From Gyrodactylus bullatarudis (Eukaryota; Platyhelminthes; Monogenea; Gyrodactylidea; Gyrodactylidae): DNA of 64,000 nt. Below, piece by piece: positions 61,703 through 64,000 of this stretch. How positions within the stretch are numbered: the stretch's first letter is position 1; each line of letters opens with the position of its first letter. A program made the position numbers and the translations under genes. The stretch is from NCBI GenBank assembly GCA_012064415.1, contig SSNU01000077.1, forward strand, positions 138,849 through 202,848, written 5' to 3'. The notes beneath the pieces were generated by a model, which was not told the DNA's origin, did not search any database, and saw nothing but the letters and a program-made list of their open reading frames with translations.

Positions 61703-62583
61703 TTAAAAAGAATACAAACATATTCTAATTTCTATTCAGGCAAAAACGAGAAGAAGGAAATGATTGAAGAAAATGATAAAAATTCTTCTTTACTTTTTAG
61801 GTTTATAAAATAGACATTTTTAGAGACATTTCATAGGAAAAAATGAACAGATTTATATAGGGAGTGACGCATAGGATTCTTCAGATAACTCAGATTCGGA
61901 TCCGTAAGAAAAAAATCCGAAAATAAAGTTATTAAAACATAATTCTTGATAATCTTGTGAAATATTCTGTTTTGTGTTGAAAAAATGATTCAAATTCAAG
62001 AGTTTACAACTTTTTCTAAACGAGATAAATCTCTAAGAGTACCTAGGATCTTCATTGGACCTATTTATAGTTCTTCAAGCTTTAATAATGATCAAGGATT
62101 AATGTTGACAAGCTACCTGGGAGATGGCTTGCTTTGACGTTATAAAATTTAACTCTAGAGAAGAATTGTTATTTGATTACAAATGTTTAGGATTTCTATA
62201 GAATAGAACAAATCTGAACTTGTATTATAATTATTTTTTGTTTATAACTGAAGTAAAATTCTGGCGATTCGGAAATTTTCGGAATATTTCTGAATCTGAA
62301 GAACCCTAGTAACACATGTTTAAATTATTTGGAATCTTATTGTTAATTGATAACTAAAATAGCTAGTAGTTTTAGCGAAGAATGAAAAAATTTCTGAAAA
62401 GGTTCTCAAAGTTTTAAGATGAGTTCATTTAATGATATGCTTATTTTCGCAAGACTTTTAAACTTGAATCTATTTTTTGAATAATTTGGGTATCTAATTT
62501 AAACCTCAGGCCACATCACTCTATTTTGCAATCTCCAGTAATGCGAAATTTGATCTTTACCAATTAAATTCAAGCATTTTTAA

Positions 62584-63188
62584 CCCTTTCGGTGTCGGGA
62601 CTATTTCCTTATTTTCATAAATTCCTAAATTTAGCTATAAATACATTTACTAAAGCTAACTGATATGAAGTTAGGAATCGAGGATTTTAACAAAATTCTC
62701 AATTTTTTCATCAATCCCCCCATCATCGGGTGGAAATTGAATTTTGATTATTTGATCATTTTCTCTACTTGAAAATCGATGATTCAAAATCCTTGAAAAT
62801 GGGGAACTTGTCAAAAGTTTCATGATCCTGGAAATCAACTTTTGATCCCCTTCTCATTCTGAACTCAACAAATATTTTCAACTCAAAATTCTAAAATGAG
62901 ATCGGAAATATGTCATAATTTCCTTTTTCAAAATTTTTTTATGCAAGTGGGCTTCGTGATTCAAATTCCAAAAGATCTTAATCAAATTCGATTTCTTGAT
63001 GAAAAATTGAGAATTTTGGTGAAATCATAAATTCTCATCTTCATATATTACTAGCTTTATTTCACGAAAAATACTACTAATTTTCATTTTGGAATTCAAT
63101 TTAAACTTTATTTTTTTCAGATATCTTTCGAACTAATAAAGTTACCAAGGTTTGAAGAAATTAAAAATAAGACATCGGCACTGAAGGG
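62584..63188. mobile_element. Second piggyBac-type MITE, interrupted by a family A element
   Basis: Ends CCCTTTCGGTGTCGGGACTA and ATCGGCACTGAAGGG are flanked by TTAA on both sides (62580-62583, 63189-63192). Outside the insertion it matches the 60.3-kb copy in reverse orientation (TTCAATTTAAACTTTA is shared). It is split at about 62651 by a 405-bp foldback element. Confidence 0.82.
62653..63057. mobile_element. Foldback MITE, family A, inside a piggyBac MITE
   Basis: Ends AAGCTAACTGATATGAAG and CTTCATATATTACTAGCTT are flanked by TA on both sides (62651-62652, 63058-63059). The arms hold the usual AATTTTTTCATCAA and TCTTAATCAAATTCGATTTC sequences; the core contains GATCATTTTCTC. The best evidence in the window for TA target duplication by this family. 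Confidence 0.82.
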
Positions 63189-63192
63189 TTAA

Positions 63193-64000
63193 ATACATTT
63201 TCAAGCTTATCTTAACATTTTTGTAACAGATTAAATATCTTAAGATGTAGAGCAGTTCTCTAATGAATATCTTTTTGATTTTGAAATCGAAGGATTTTTT
63301 AAAAAGACGTGATATTATAAATCTATGAAAAAAAGAAAATTTAATTTTTCACTCGATTCTAGACTATTTAATTATTCAGAAATGTTTGAATTCTTAATTA
63401 ATCACAAAATCTGTGACATTTACAACCATAAAGATCCATCCGATTAAAGATGGTAAGAAACCAAAAGGATTATATGCATTTTTAAATTGCATGATTAAAA
63501 ACTAGATAATCATCTACGTCATCTACAAAAATTCATTAACAAGCCCATCCTAAATTCTCATGTCAGATCACTCCTATAAGAGAAAGAAAGGTATGGCATT
63601 AATCAAAAAGGCTTCAAACATTTTCTAGGCAGTGAAATTTTTCAAATTACCCTTGCAATCCCTTTTTTATTGGGTGAGCGAGAAAAATTGATAAAAGGCA
63701 TTCAATAGTAATAAATGACAGTCGACACATGACCCATTTTCCATACCAGTAATTGGGTTCAATAGTTCCCTAAATTAGTTTAGTATTTTTAGATTTAAAT
63801 TTTTTAATCAAATAAATTCTTCTTAAATCTAAAATATCCGAGAATTCACCATAAAAGAGCTAGATAAACCCTGTAGATGAAAGCCTAAATGTATAGATTC
63901 AGAAAAAAAATTTATTAAAATTAAAAACTAGACTAAGAATGATGTTTTAAGTTAATTCGAAAAATTCCAGTAATTTTCAGAATTTTTAACCGTTATTGAG
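63193..64000. other. Non-coding DNA at the right edge
   Basis: AT-rich; no supported gene or repeat recognised. Confidence 0.4.

Overview
This is nuclear DNA from an AT-rich animal genome. The protein-coding genes are standard metazoan ones: an NK1-class homeobox gene, Nup160, RNase Z long form, a Rab1-like GTPase, a DHHC palmitoyltransferase, a BCNT/CFDP1 chromatin protein and an eIF4A-family helicase. Splice junctions rebuilt by keeping frame and family similarity show many introns of only 25-37 nt (at least eleven), next to a few introns of 1-6 kb. Introns near 25 nt are known to me mainly from dicyemid mesozoans, so a dicyemid or related mesozoan is my best guess; this is inference, not proof.

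Layout. 1-383: last exons of the CFDP1 homologue. 0.4-18.5 kb: gene-poor and transposon-rich, with several copies of a TA-flanked foldback element, a 4.3-5.2 kb inverted-repeat element, a long/short pair of a TTAGGGTA-ended element, a Tc1-like relic, a tRNA-headed SINE and an 841-bp palindromic element. 18.5-44.7 kb: a compact block of eight genes whose strands alternate strictly: ZDHHC(-), small orphan(+), ARM/PSMD5-like(-), MYND protein(+), Rab(-), Nup160(+), eIF4A-like(-), RNase Z(+). Divergent starts are 101-303 bp apart and convergent stops 44-275 bp apart.

The most unusual feature lies inside this block. The last intron of Nup160 (32570-38899, 6.3 kb) holds three essentially identical two-exon genes for a 148-residue Gly/Cys/His-rich protein (28 Cys, 23 His). 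Each has its own TATA box; two lie in the host orientation and one is inverted, and copies 2 and 3 form a 0.8-kb-armed palindrome.

44.7-55.9 kb: repeats again, with pieces of a Penelope-like retroelement (one 5'-inverted), a pogo/Tigger transposase relic, a hAT-type repeat and two copies of an orphan gene whose divergence is confined to two patches. 55.9-57.9 kb: the two-exon NK1 gene. 57.9-64.0 kb: mostly non-coding, with a probable 83-residue small gene, a possible terminal exon of a Cys/His-rich protein, and two piggyBac-type MITEs, one of which carries an inserted foldback element.

All coordinates for spliced genes come from reading GT-AG junctions by eye. No transcript or database evidence was available.
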